Positions 35,401 through 45,642 of a DNA stretch of 64,000 nt are shown piece after piece (positions within the stretch are counted from its first letter, which is position 1; each line of letters opens with the position of its first letter). The position numbers were made by a program, and so were the translations under genes. The stretch lies in assembly GCA_037893245.1 (NCBI GenBank), contig JBAIAA010000509.1, forward strand, positions 124,001 to 188,000. Direction: 5' to 3'. Below the pieces are notes generated by a model. The model searched no databases. It worked only from the letters and a program-made list of their open reading frames with translations, and was not told the DNA's origin. This DNA comes from Crossaster papposus. Lineage: Eukaryota; Echinodermata; Asteroidea; Velatida; Solasteridae.

Positions 35401-38400
35401 CAATTCAAGCAATTCGGGCGATTCACAATGCAGTGCGCCACCAAGCGTTTGACTAAAAAAGAGCCACTTTTAAACTTTACGGTCGACTTCTTCCGTATAT
35501 CATACTGTAGTGAAATATCTATTCTTCATTGTTCATGCGAGGTACAACACAAACATAAATGTATCCGAAAGCGTCGTTAATTAAAACATTGTTATTTGCA
35601 GAAAAAAATTGAACTTTAATCGTGCGCGTCCAAATCGACGTAAAAACTGATGAGTTCATGCATAATGAATACCGTTTTTCAAACTAATGCCGACCTTTTC
35701 CCATGATGCACTGCGGGTATAGCAGGATTTGCGCCTCCAACGGCAGCTTCTAGGTATTGTGAATCGCTCGAATTACCAATGGTGTATCCTACCTTTGAAT
35801 CTACCCATTCCTGATAATTCAAGCAATTACAAATGATGTTTCCTACCGTTTACACTTTACTGTCAAATTCAACTTGCCTTTTCATTTCTGTTCTGTTTCA
35901 TTTTCTGTTCATCCCCTCCCAAATTGTCCAGTTTATTCTGTTACTGGTGTTTTAAAACCTTTACTCATCAGCTGCTACTGAATCTGTCGCTAACCTCAAC
36001 TTGAGTTGGAATCATCTCAGAAGGAACGGTGCAATATCCATATGCAGAGGCTTGGCAGTAAGTAGAAATGATTCTTTCAGCTTATTAGGGGATATTTCTG
36101 CTGGCCATATATTGTGTCCTTGGGCAAGCCACTTTACCCCACTCATCTCTCTCCACCCAGGAGTATAAATGGGTACCAGCAATTAGCGGGGGATTATTAG
36201 CTGTGGTGGACTAGCATCCTATCTAGGGGGAATAGAAATATTCTCAGTCGTTTCATGCTAGAGAAACTGGAAATTAAACACCGGCCTGATGAACAATATT
36301 GGCTCGTAACTGGCTTTACTTACATGCAAGGCCATTTCATTACTTGTATCCGACTTGAAATCTTACCTGTTCGCTTTGACCAAGACCCAATTTCATAGTG
36401 CTAGTTAATGAACAGTAAGCAGAAAACTTGTGCTAACTATAGCAGAAATTATTCCTAAGCACTTAATATTAAGACTATTTCATGGCGTTGATGTGGTAAT
36501 AGTTGCATGCCTATGGACCAATAACTTTTTTCTCTGAGCTAACTTTTTACCTTTTTTCTTTGAGCTAAGCATATTTTGGTGTGGTTTTTTTTCGGAAAAG
36601 TTTTTTTTTTTTTTTTTAAGTGTATATTTAAGGCAAGTTTCACACCAAATCCACAGGCATGACGGCATTGATTTTGCAAGACAAGCTACTGGGGTGTTAA
36701 TCAATCAATCCATCAAAACGTTTATTTCCAAACTTTTCACAAGCAAGTCAGGTTAGGTTTTCAGATAAACAAAAAGAAATATGCATAAATATATAAAGCA
36801 CACAATCTGGAATTGTAAACTAAATATTATTAAAGGGGGTGAAAAGTTTGGGGCTGTTCAAATAAACCGAGCCTTGTAGAGAACAACCTGACACAGACAA
36901 ACACACACAGTCGTGAACCACATAACGACCGAGGATCGATATTGTGTTTTCCTTTCTTCCTTTACTTAACCCAATCCCCATTGCTTAGCGCTTGTACCGT
37001 CGATCGAGGACAGAATTCGGACAAGCAAACCGTCGATCGAGGATCCTTTGTTCCCTTTGTTCTCTTTTGTGTTTTGATCCTCGATCGTAATGCAAGACAA
37101 GAACACACAAGTGTGTAAAGGCCTTCGATCGTGGACGGGGTATTGTCCGACCGTCTTCCCTCTTTTGTTTATACTCTAACGTTTTTTGATGATCGCCATA
37201 GGATTTGTACACGGGAAAAGATCGTGGACGTTTTGTCAATCGTGGACCCATTGTTTGACTCCCAATTCTTTTGTCCGACGACCACGATTGCCGGTCAATA
37301 CAAACGCACTCAGAGTTGTATTTGAGTCTGTGCATGTCCTTGTCCTTTCACAAGTCCTTTTACAAGTCCCTTCCACAAGTCAACCTTCCACAAGTCCAAG
37401 TCAATTCATAAAGCCAGTGGCAAGTATTTTTGGTTTAACAATGATAAAGAAATGCTTTTGTTAACAGTTCATTTGAAAAAGCTAGTGACTTGACTTGAGA
37501 CTGAAGGACTTGTGATAGACTAGCAGGGACTCAAATACAAGGAGTCAGATTGGCGAAGCGGTTCTTTCGTCACCTTTTACCGCTTATAATACCCTGGTTT
37601 GAATCCCACCTATGCCAATATGTGGATTGGGTTTTCAGTCCCTGCCTGACTCCGTGGGTTTTCCACAGAATATTCCTCTGGGTTTTTCCTCTCACCTCTA
37701 AAACTGTAACTTCTTCACATTGTCTTCTCTCATTTATCCATTCTGTAATTGCCGTTATAGCGCTGTGAAATGTTGAATGAAATAAATACATAAATTAATT
37801 TAAAAAGAATATATAAATGAATACAAATGAATACAACTGTAAAATTGTGTGCTTAGCAATGCCAGGAATTGGTCCCAAATAGGCAGCTGGCAATCAAACA
37901 GCATTTAATTCCACACAGTTTTAAGATAAAACATGATAATAGCACTGTTCTCTCTTGTCAGTATCTGTTCAGCTTTCTTTGAATTCACCAGGAAAATCTC
38001 TCCATCAAGCGGCTGAACGTGTCTTGGAATGGCTTTGCCAACGACGGTGCCTTAGCCATGGCCGAAGCACTCAAGTTTAATAGCACCCTACAGTGGCTGG
38101 ATTTGAGCAATAATAGAATAGCAGATGAAGGCGCGTTGCTCCTGTCCAAAGGTTTAGAAGTCAACGACTCATTACAAATACTCAGGGTAAGAGATGCGTA
38201 GATTTTCTTTCAAAACTTCTATGTCTTTTGCTTTGCTGAAAACTACAAAACTACAAAAATAAGGAAGAAGCTATATTTTTGTCGTTTGTAAATTTATAAG
38301 CATTTACTTTACTTTGCAGATTACCTTATTGTAATTGGTCTTAACAAAATTATTGGAAAGAGTTGCGTATCTAGCCAGCACATAAATTGCACTGCGTGTA

Positions 38401-41400
38401 ATTATGCTACGTACTTCTGGAGACTGACTGCCTATCTCATCGGATCGCATATTCCCACAATATGTGTACCCAAAATATGGCCTGTATGTGTATACCTGAA
38501 CCTCAAAAATATGGCTTGAACCTCGAAAGTGTATGTGGTGTCCAGCAGCCAATTTCTCGAAACCTTAATTACGCAATGGCGCAAGCCCCCTTGCGCCACA
38601 ATATATTGCGTAAGCTGCGCCACTTTTTTTTGCTGCGCAGCATTTCGCTTACGACAGTTTCACGAAAAAGTTTGACAGTGCGTAAGTCCACGGCTTATGG
38701 CGTAGCTTGCGCAGTCAATTTAGGTGGCGTAAGATGTGGCGTAGCGACTGAAAAATACCTATTTTACCAGCAAATCGTAATTTACATGGAGCCCGTCATT
38801 GCTCAACTTATTAGTCGGACAAAATGGCGGGCGAACGTGATACAACAACGATTTTGTGAAAGAACACAAATATACGCAAACAGTCAAGGTGAACTGTGTT
38901 TAAAACGTAGCGCAGCTACGCCAAGTTTCATGAATGGTCTGTAAGAAAATGGTGCAGCTATATGCAACTTTTTTATTGGGTAAGCTTAATGCCACTTTTG
39001 AAAATGGCGCAAAATACACACTTTTTCGTGAATTCAGCTGCAGATGCGGAACCCGTTTAAAAATGTTGGGATTTTTTACTGAAGATTTATACACATATAA
39101 TGTCATTGGAATAAGGGGTAAAATGCTTGACACTTCATAAATTACCCGTATCATGTGACAGATTAATCTGAAAGTGTCATTAATCTGACAGTGCTCATTA
39201 TATTGCTAAAAGCGAGAAATACTATTTGAAAATTGGAATCCATCCTGATGAACTCTTCACATTTAATAGTGTTTGTGCACCACACGAAACTTGACAGACA
39301 TAAACCAGTTCGCGCCGGGATTATTTTAACTTCACCGAGCTGACGCGCGGGATTATTTTTAACAAAACTCGATCCGAAGCAGGTTCATGCAGGCTGCCAG
39401 TACCGGGAAGCACATCCACGCATTTCCGGCCTAATTGCTTGCTGCTGACAGACATTTCCAGCCTTGCTCGTGGTGTATTTATGCGTCATCCGTTTTGAAT
39501 CTGGGGAAAACTTTGCGTTTATATTCGTCATCCGGCGCGAACTGGTTAATTCAGTGTAGCCTTTTGGATATCCGTTTATATGTCTATTGAGGTTCAGATA
39601 AAGCCAGAGCAAATGTGACGTTAGGAGACACTTGCCGCGAATGTTATTGCACAGGGCTGTTCATTTTCTAATAATGTATTCCATTATTCGAAAACATAAA
39701 TGCTTGATCAATATATTCAAAACTCGCCGATTCAAAAACCCTAGCTGTAGCTGCCTTTTCCATTGGTCAAAAGTACAAACTAAGCAAGCTGGTTAGAATG
39801 TTGCATGCGGCGATGGCTATTATGAGCCACAGATGTATTTTTGCAGTAAAGTAAACTACTGCTTTACCCAGCTAAAACGAAAAGGATAAATATGCATCAA
39901 CAAAAAGTTATTGTTGACCCAAAAAAGAGTGGCATATCTGACAAATGAAATGTAACTTTACGATTAAAATATCACAGTCGTGGGTACACGTAGTTGTTAT
40001 TGCTTTTTCGTATATTTGGTTGATGATCGAAGATTCAAATATTTGTTATATTTGGGACAGCCATATTAGTGCATGAGAAACCTGACTTGTGTTCACTTTA
40101 ATGCTGAAATTCTCGAGAAATTCAAGGGTTTTCATAGATTGCTAAAACTTCATTTTGTGCACTTGTACTATATATTTTGTATTTAATCACTAATGTATTT
40201 GTTTTCTGCAGGTTGGGATGAATCCCATAACGGCTGCGGGTGCTATGGCTCTACTAATGGCTATTAACAACAATTCAAACACTGCACTGGATGAATTAAA
40301 TCTCACTGTGAGTATAATACTGGACATGTTTTTTTTTGTAAGTTGGAAAATTCCCCAAAATGCAAAAGATTTTATAAAAATTTTGGAAGCAACATTGAGG
40401 GGGGTCGCTTAATGATGGTACGACTTTTTAAACTTATAATACACAAGTTGTATCGTACACAGGTTGTATTGTAAAATCTGGAGTGATCCCTGGCCACACG
40501 GCATTCTGGTGTTTATGACTTCTGACTAGCGCACTCGAACAAAGATACTGACAATTTGGGAGACCGCCAACATAGGGCAAGATACAATGTAGCTCAGTTG
40601 GTAGAGCGCCGGTCCGATATTCCAGAGGTCACAGGTTCAAGTCCCGCCTTGACAATTTTTTTTGTTTACCTTGAGATTTACTGTAATTTATATGAGATTT
40701 CTGCTGGATAAAAATATTAGGGAGTCAGGTTGGCGCAGCAGTTTCCCGCCTTCCACCACTATGACCCAATTCGAATCCTGCCTGGGTCAATTATGTGGAT
40801 AGGGTTTTCAGACCCTACTTGATAACATGGGTTTTCCCCAAAATATTCTTCTGGTTTTTTTATCCCACCTCTAAAACTGTAACTTCTTCACATTGTCTTC
40901 TCTCATTTATCCATCCTGTAATTGGCGCTATAGCGCTGTTTAGTGTTGAATAAAATAAATCAAATAAATAAATAAAAAATACTGTAAATGGCTCATTTGT
41001 GAGGCATTCTGGCAAAATGAGACGGAACTGGGAAAGGCATAGTGGAGAAAACTGAAAAATAATGAACAATGGGTGATTTATTTAAATTTTCTGATTTATT
41101 GAATTTGTAATCTTTGGTATGCCTACTAACTATATTTTGTTAAGAAATAGTATGGAAGTAGTGGAATAAGTGTTTTTAAGGAAAAACAATTGGCATTTTT
41201 CCATATCATATGTACAAAACTCAAAACTTCAAAGGCCTTTTTCTCAAAATTTTACTTTTGCGACATTGTGATAAATGCGGACTTTAATCGGCCATAACTT
41301 GTCAACGGAATGTCCAATTGTAGTACAAAAAGCAGCATTGTAAGGAGAATTTTATCCTCTTTTCTAATACCTGAGAACCCTCATTTCAACCTCTGCCCAG

Positions 41401-44400
41401 TTCCGTCTCATTTTTCCAGAACCCCTCACATTTTCCTTGTATTTTTCAGGACATCGTCGTGAACAAAGATTTTGTTGCCCTGCTAGAGGAGATCCAGCGA
41501 GGGCGTTCCAGCTTCTTGGTGTTCTACAAGGGGGCCTTCGGGCAGTTTGAAAAGCCCCCTGAGAAGGAGGCCGATCCCCTGAAGCTGCTGGTGCAGTACA
41601 TCGAGAAGAACAACCTCAGGATATGGGACTTGTTCAAGGCCTATGACAAGGACAACAGCCTGACAGTCACACGGGAGGAGTTTAAGAACGGTATCATGGT
41701 ACGTGTGTGCGAGGTTTCATCCAGACTAATGATACGCATTGGGTTGGGTTGATCAGGCCAAACTGACTCAAAACATCAAAAAAGATAAAAACCGAATCCA
41801 ATCAAAAACCAATCTGAACTTTATACTGACCCGACCTAACCTAACCCAACCCAACCTGACAACAAAATCAGGAAAAAATTACTTGATCCGATAAAGTCGT
41901 GTTATTGAAAATATTTTTTTGTCAATAAAAAGCCAAAGCATAAAAAATGATCACGCACACTCTGCAACGTGACCTGAAGTATCCCAGTGGGCAAACGACT
42001 TATCTTTAAGACGTCCTTTTGCTGTAATATATTGACGTCTAATAAATAAATGTCTTATTTTTTTATGTATATGTATTTGGTAGTATATATTCCTGACGAC
42101 TAAAAGACGTCTTTTCCCATCGACTAAAAGACGTCGTAGAAGATGTTTCAGTAACTCTTAAGTGGCTGGTGAACCCTTTCCTTCCAACCCGAAGGGGTTT
42201 TTGTCCACTGTCCCCTCTTCTGTTCTTCGTAGAAATAGATCGATAGATACAATGAATAATCAGTTGGCTAATAAACATACGCGTCTTACCCGGTTTCAAA
42301 CCTAATGGGTCATTCTGAGGAAAAGAAAATCAAACACTCCACGTCCTTATCCACTCGGCCACAACCGGTTGGTACGAGAAAAGGGTTGATTTAATATATT
42401 TAATGATATTAACATTGTGATATTTAGCCCAGCAAAACAAAAAAAACTTGAGGAAAAACGAGGTGTCCATAAATTGGGCTAAAATGTAGGTGAAGGGTTG
42501 CCTAACGTGTAGGACTTAAACATTTTCAGTTTTAAATCAAAGAGAAACTTGTATTGGAAGAAAGTAACAGAATGCGTGCCCGATATCAGTATTTAAATTT
42601 TTTGAAATTTTGCAGCATTTAAATCTAGCTACAGTGCAACCTGCAACCTACGGAATATCAGACCGGCGCTCTACCAACTGAGGTCTCTTGCCCTATGTTG
42701 TCGGTCTTCCAAATTGGGCGCTTTTTGGTGATGTGAATTCAATTATTTAAATTTGTTTTTGTCCAGGGATCCAATATTCCGTTGACACCCCGACAAATTG
42801 ACAAGCTGGTTGTTATCCTTGACCGCGATGGCGACGGGGAGATAGAATACAGGTAAGACTTAAAATACACCCCAAATAACTCTAAATACAATATAGTATC
42901 ATCAATCGTGGTCCATTCTGTTGGATTATTTGTTTATGCCCAATGACTTCTACTGGACCAGACGTAAGCTCCATCTGCGGGAGAGAGGGAGTGCTTCTAA
43001 TGTGAAATTTTGATAGCTCTGTGGACGGGGATCCACACCACGTGCACAATATAGCACGAAGTACACGTAACTTATTTTACTTAAAATGTGCACAAAGCTA
43101 TAGTATCCACGTGTGAGCATCAGGCGTCGTCGGTGAAGCATTCAAATGTCTCTCCTGATGATGTTCTCCCCCCAACTCTCCATTTTTTGCCAGTGAGGGG
43201 TACATACTTGTGCACGAAGCCCTAGGCCAGTGCAACTCGGCACACAGCACAAAGTTGGCAATGCTTAAAACATCACTGCGCAACTTCGCGCATGCTTATT
43301 TTACCGAAACTTGCCTTCCAGAAAGATACCGAACAACTCGACAATTACACTGGGTCCAACACAGAGAATTTTGATCGTGTGAAAGCTAGGTTCTTTAGCT
43401 CCGGATTTAGGCCGTATACATTTTAGGTATGCTGGTGCGAAGAGAAAACAGCAGGGAATTATAGGTTTTTGCCACTTTTTTCTTTCTATAACTTGTTAAT
43501 TTGTATTTGTTTAGATGGATAGCGGAGGTGACGGGTTTCCAACTCCCTAGCTAGGTATCTAGTGCAACAAGTAGGGAATGTCAGGGTGTAGCAAAAGACG
43601 GAAATCAGACTATAGACAGAAAGCAATGTATAGGAGGACTATGTAGCTCCCGGAATCCTGCAAACTGTTGGATATCTGGACAATTAGTTTATAGTTGCCT
43701 TAACCAGTTCATGCCGGGACTATTTTTACATTGACCGGACTAAGGCACGGGATTGTTTTGCACGAACCTCGATCCCAGCTTGGTTCAGGCTGTCGTCTGT
43801 GGATAGTAGACCCTGACATTTCCTGCCTCGCTCACTGGTCTTGCTTGTTGCGTGTTTCTATGTCATCTGTTCTAAATTCCGGAATCTGGAATCTGTTCTG
43901 AGTGGTTAACTAGTTTGTGTCAGATGCCGTGTATATACACACACAGTTTTTCCGGGATTCAAAACGGATGACGGATATAATGTCACGACTCATGAGCAAG
44001 GCTAGAATTATCTGTCAGTGACCAGCTTGCAGTGAATGAGGCCGTTAATATGGGGCTTCCCATAGATGCCAGCCAGACAGAACCCGTCTCGGATCGAGGT
44101 TCGTGAAAAAGAATCCGTGCCTGGGCCAGGTCAATGTACAATTAATCCCGGCACTAACTGGTATAGTGTAGAATCGTTCTAGTTTATAATATATTGTCAT
44201 AATATTAGGAAGTATAGTTGCAGCTTTTTTTTAGTTCTCTAAAATGTTTGTCTCTCTTAGCTCCAGTGTTAGATGTTAGCATTATTGTAGGAATTGTCTT
44301 TAGGCTTCAGAACAACTTGATACTGAGGAATAGGTTACACAAGGGAACGGGAATGACGTTATGATGAAATAAAAGAGGTTAGCATGCATGTTTTATAGTT

Positions 44401-45611
44401 CAACGCTGAAAAATCTTATTGAAGAAGATTTCAGGACTGTTATCATTAATTAGTTAATGTCAAGACATTATTTAGTTGAACCAGCTATTTTGTTGAGCTA
44501 TTTTGTTGAGCTCATTTCATGAGCTCATATTTTAGCGATAAATATTTGCCAGATTTTGCTGTCAGAAGTATTTACTGAAATGAAGTTGTTATTTATTTAT
44601 TTATTTGAAAACACCACTTAAATAGAAATGGTAAGAAAAATGCTTTAAGTAAATTTCTTTATGTTAGGAAATGAGTAGCAGTATGTGTTTCACCTTAAAT
44701 TTCTTTGTAAGTACCCCATAAGTTGTTAAATCTAATAAAATTTCTTCTCTTTTTATTTCCCTTCATTATTTTTGTCTCATTTCCATCTCATTTCATTGTC
44801 TTCTTTTTCCAACTGTTGTCTCTAACATTGTTTCCAATGTTTCTACTAATATGTCTTTCATTCTTTTTATCTCTTTTTAAAATTTTGTATTCGGCTAATG
44901 ATCATTGACACAACTTTTTCAATCTTACAATGAATAATTTCACATCATTTCACCGTGTTTACTGTGGCACCCTACGTACAATTTATACATGAACACTTCC
45001 TCAACTGGTATGCGCCTTTCCATGCAATCTCAATCTTTGTTTTTTATTATTTGATGATCATTGACACAACTTATTTATTCTTACAAATAATTCACATCAT
45101 TTCATCGTGTTTACTGTGGCACCCTACGTGCATTCATGCACGAACACTTCACTGTCTGGAATGCACCTTTCCATGCTTTCCCAACCTCTGTTCCCAAACC
45201 ACCGCATAAACCAGTGAGATCGTATCCACCCACAAGGAAATGGTGGAGAACAACCGAGAAGAGCGCCGTCAGCGCATGTCTAAAGTCCACGAGAAGCGCC
45301 GCACCGCGATCTACGCGCCCGTGGCTGAGGCGTTTGGGACCCTGAAGGTGGACACGCTGTCCCAGAACATGTCGGAGGATCGGCAGAGGAAGCTAAGCAT
45401 CAACATGCGGCCTGACATGCACCAGTGGAATGAGGAGGGACGACGCGAGGACGTAGTGACCGACGCCATACGCTCGCTGGACTACACCGTGGATTTCCGG
45501 CCGGACGCAGCCAGGTACACGGAAGAGGAGAAATACCTGATGAAGACCATGGACCCTGTGTCACGTGGGACGAGTGGACGGAGCAGGACTCGTAGCCCAA
45601 TGCCGTCTTGA
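26415..45611 (+). CDS. LRRC74A: LRRC74-like leucine-rich-repeat and EF-hand protein, 12 exons, 604 aa
   Basis: Coding exons: 26415-26610, 30059-30234, 31067-31174, 32372-32465, 33812-33861, 34193-34274, 35972-36057, 37992-38186, 40212-40307, 41450-41698, 42767-42852, 45215-45611. All introns are GT-AG and phases match, giving 604 codons plus stop. Residues 1-65 are acidic and Ser-rich (DSDQDSDSGWD). The LRRC74 start motif follows (SHFLRHIGTNKISMKHHGLG), then ribonuclease-inhibitor-type repeats to about residue 361 (LDLEDNWIEGEGA, LDLSHNEF, LNLSWNHL, LNVSWNGF, LDLSNNRI). Two canonical EF-hand loops lie near 427-438 (DKDNSLTVTREE) and 463-474 (DRDGDGEIEYSE). The last exon encodes a charged tail. 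Likely an intracellular scaffold with calcium response (inference). The first exon stays open in frame back to the acceptor at 26288-26289, so the true start could be in an upstream exon; ATG 26415 is the first in-frame ATG. Confidence 0.93.
27711..27863. mobile_element. About 150 bp hairpin MITE, GCGTAGATTTCTGGGGG ends
   Basis: GCGTAGATTTCTGGGGGATG at the left is matched inverted by CCCCCCAAAAATCTCTGTTTATGC-type sequence at the right, with CATTCGACTGAGAATGA against TCATTCTTAGTCAGGTG inside. In intron 1 of the LRRC74-like gene. Confidence 0.6.
27870..29930. other. Intron 1 of the LRRC74-like gene, rest
   Basis: No exon or RNA was recognised. Overlapping frames of 100-120 aa at 27988-28356 on both strands have no known domain. 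A G tract lies at 29021-29034. Confidence 0.4.
29941..30000 (+). repeat. 20 bp unit, three copies
   Basis: GTGCCATAGTTATACTTAAA repeats three times with minor changes, ending 59 bp before the exon at 30059. Confidence 0.85.
30397..30590 (+). mobile_element. tRNA-derived SINE, 3' truncated
   Basis: GGAGTCAGGTTGGCGTAGCG gives an A-box-like head and GGTTCGAATCCTGCC a good B box (RNA polymerase III promoter elements). The body (GTGGATTGGGTTTTCAGTCC) matches the copies at 37541 and 40720. The 3' end is missing where the repeat at 30591 begins. Confidence 0.75.
30591..30780. mobile_element. Copy of the GGGGCCAAATTCAT MITE
   Basis: Same order of blocks as 261-510: GTAAGCACCAAAACTTGCTT, GATGTTTATTGTTTGTAA, AATGAAAAGCACGTGGAGTT. 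The right terminal repeat is not intact. Confidence 0.65.
31535..31835. repeat. Dispersed repeat, inverted relative of 18040-18330
   Basis: Shares the CATCGTTCTGTTGTTTTACA and GCCTGTTTTCTCAGTTGTGT blocks (inverted) with 18040-18330. Intron 3 of the LRRC74-like gene. Confidence 0.65.
32679..32917. mobile_element. MITE, ACCAGTTTGCGCCGG ends
   Basis: TIR AACCAGTTTGCGCCGG against CCGGCGAAAACTGGTT. About 240 bp. Copies at 39301-39548 (opposite orientation) and 43701-44163. Interior blocks shared among copies include AACGCAAAGTTTTCCCCAGA and CCAGAAATGCGTGG. In intron 4 of the LRRC74-like gene. Confidence 0.8.
32938..33175 (+). repeat. Dispersed CAAGTCC repeat
   Basis: GTTGAGTCCATCACAAGTCC starts a series of ACAAGTCCC/TGCAAGTC words, then GTCATTGTTCATCCAG and GGACTTGTGACTGGCTTCAC. 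Same family as 22260-22465 (inverted) and 37320-37535. Confidence 0.7.
33555..34105 (+). repeat. Two diverged direct copies flanking and following an exon
   Basis: Segment 33555-33690 (TGATGTGGTAGTATTATCGT, then GTACCCAGGTACCCGTGTTT, AATGCACACCC) recurs at 33928-34105. The exon at 33812-33861 lies between the copies. Confidence 0.6.
34316..34387 (+). repeat. 36 bp unit, two copies
   Basis: AAGTTTTTACCAGTCCTAAA-type unit of 36 bp, present twice at 34316-34351 and 34352-34387 with almost complete identity. Confidence 0.85.
34390..35160. other. Intron 6 of the LRRC74-like gene, nothing recognised
   Basis: AT-rich intronic sequence. No exon, RNA or mobile-element ends seen. Confidence 0.4.
35165..35850 (+). 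repeat. Tandem array of TTAA-MITE ends
   Basis: About six tandem copies of the right-hand end of the TTAA MITE (CCATTCATGATAATTCAAGC, then AATTACCAATGGTGTATCCT, ACCTTTAAA) without the body of the element. One unit is split by the insertion at 35415-35770. Intron 6 of the LRRC74-like gene. Confidence 0.75.
35415..35770. mobile_element. 356 bp DNA element with perfect AATT target duplication
   Basis: TIR CGGGCGATTCACAAT at the left, ATTGTGAATCGCTCG at the right (14 of 15). AATT flanks both sides (35411-35414, 35771-35774), and removing the element plus one AATT restores the family sequence CAAGCAATTACCAATGG. Interior non-coding. The superfamily is not identified. Confidence 0.85.
36090..36260 (+). 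mobile_element. V-SINE-like fragment
   Basis: TGTCCTTGGGCAAGCCACTT, CACCCAGGAGTATAAATGGG and TAGCTGTGGTGGACTAGCAT match the 3' block of the SINE at 17738-18005. The tRNA head is absent. Confidence 0.5.
36480..37319. other. Intron 7 of the LRRC74-like gene, short TCGATCGAGGAC repeats
   Basis: A T/A-rich tract (36600-36618) and scattered copies of TCGATCGAGGA and CGATCGTGGAC in both orientations at 36940-37260. No boundaries defined and no coding sequence recognised. Confidence 0.35.
37320..37535 (-). repeat. Dispersed CAAGTCC repeat
   Basis: Tandem CACAAGTCCTTTTACAAGTC words and a TTTAACAATGATAAAGAAATG block, a diverged copy of the family at 32938-33175 and 22260-22465. Confidence 0.55.
37541..37795 (+). 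mobile_element. tRNA-derived SINE, full length
   Basis: GGAGTCAGATTGGCGAAGCG (A-box-like), GGTTTGAATCCCACC (B box), body GTGGATTGGGTTTTCAGTCC, and a 3' part GCGCTGTGAAATGTTGAATG followed by AAATAAATACATAAAT. About 255 bp. Confidence 0.8.
38535..38945. repeat. GCGTAAG/CTTGCGC-rich repeat
   Basis: Many TTGCGCCA, GCGTAAGC and GGCGTAGC words in both orientations, bounded roughly by CCAATTTCTCGAAACC and GCCAAGTTTCATGAATGG, which are weak inverted matches. Probably a decayed element. Intron 8 of the LRRC74-like gene. Confidence 0.35.
39301..39548. mobile_element. MITE, AACCAGTTCGCGCCGGGAT ends
   Basis: Complete copy of the family at 32679, opposite orientation: TIR AACCAGTTCGCGCCGG and CCGGCGCGAACTGGTT. 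248 bp. Confidence 0.85.
39560..40195. other. Intron 8 of the LRRC74-like gene, nothing recognised
   Basis: AT-rich intronic sequence without visible features. Confidence 0.4.
40560..40660 (+). repeat. tRNA-like repeat (pseudo-tRNA)
   Basis: GTAGCTCAGTTGGTAGAGCG is a good D-arm/A box and GGTTCAAGTCCCGCC a B box, but the acceptor ends do not pair, the T stem is imperfect and the anticodon position is not convincing. The same unit with flanks (CAACATAGGGCAAGA) is repeated inverted at 42640-42740, so it is a dispersed tRNA-derived repeat. Confidence 0.6.
40720..40978 (+). mobile_element. tRNA-derived SINE, full length
   Basis: Same family as 30397 and 37541: GGAGTCAGGTTGGCGCAGCA head, AATTCGAATCCTGCC B box, GCGCTATAGCGCTGTTTAGT 3' part, then AAATAAATCAAATAAATAAA tail. 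Confidence 0.8.
40998..41430. mobile_element. MITE, TGTGAGGCATTCTGGC ends
   Basis: The left end TGTGAGGCATTCTGGCAAAA, then TGAGACGGAACTGGG, is matched inverted by CCCAGTTCCGTCTCA to CCCCTCACA at 41396-41430. A second copy is at 47020-47451. Its right end lies 19 bp before the exon starting at 41450. Confidence 0.8.
41840..42130. repeat. AAGACGTC/GACGTCTT short repeats
   Basis: Several AAGACGTC, GACGTCTAAT and ACTAAAAGACGTC words in both orientations between 42005 and 42135. Preceded by a CCTAACCTAACCCAACC tract at 41828-41850. Decayed element or simple repeat. Confidence 0.35.
42640..42740 (-). repeat. tRNA-like repeat, inverted copy
   Basis: Minus-strand copy of the unit at 40560-40660 (CTCAGTTGGTAGAGCGCCGG). 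It ends about 25 bp before the exon at 42767. Confidence 0.6.
42880..43690. other. Intron 11 of the LRRC74-like gene, nothing recognised
   Basis: No exon or repeat with defined ends recognised. Short frames only. Confidence 0.4.
43701..44163. mobile_element. MITE, TAACCAGTTCATGCCGGGA ends, longer copy
   Basis: TIR TAACCAGTTCATGCCGGGAC and TCCCGGCACTAACTGGTA. Longer (about 463 bp) than the copies at 32679 and 39301 because both halves carry the GATCGAGGTTCGTG and GACGGATATAATG blocks in opposite orientation, as if two copies were fused head to head. Confidence 0.7.
44170..45200. other. Intron 11 of the LRRC74-like gene, T-rich part
   Basis: T-rich sequence with a diverged internal duplication: TTCATACATGAACACTTC-type sequence at 44950-45030 and GCATTCATGCACGAACACTT at 45060-45180. 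No exon recognised before 45215. Confidence 0.45.
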
Positions 45612-45642
45612 TCACAACCTTACGGGTTGGCATAAGCCGTGT

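Noticed and set aside
40588-40655. Functional tRNA gene
   Set aside because: Good A and B boxes, but acceptor ends do not pair, the T stem is imperfect, the implied anticodon is not a normal eukaryotic choice, and the unit is repeated with the same flanks.
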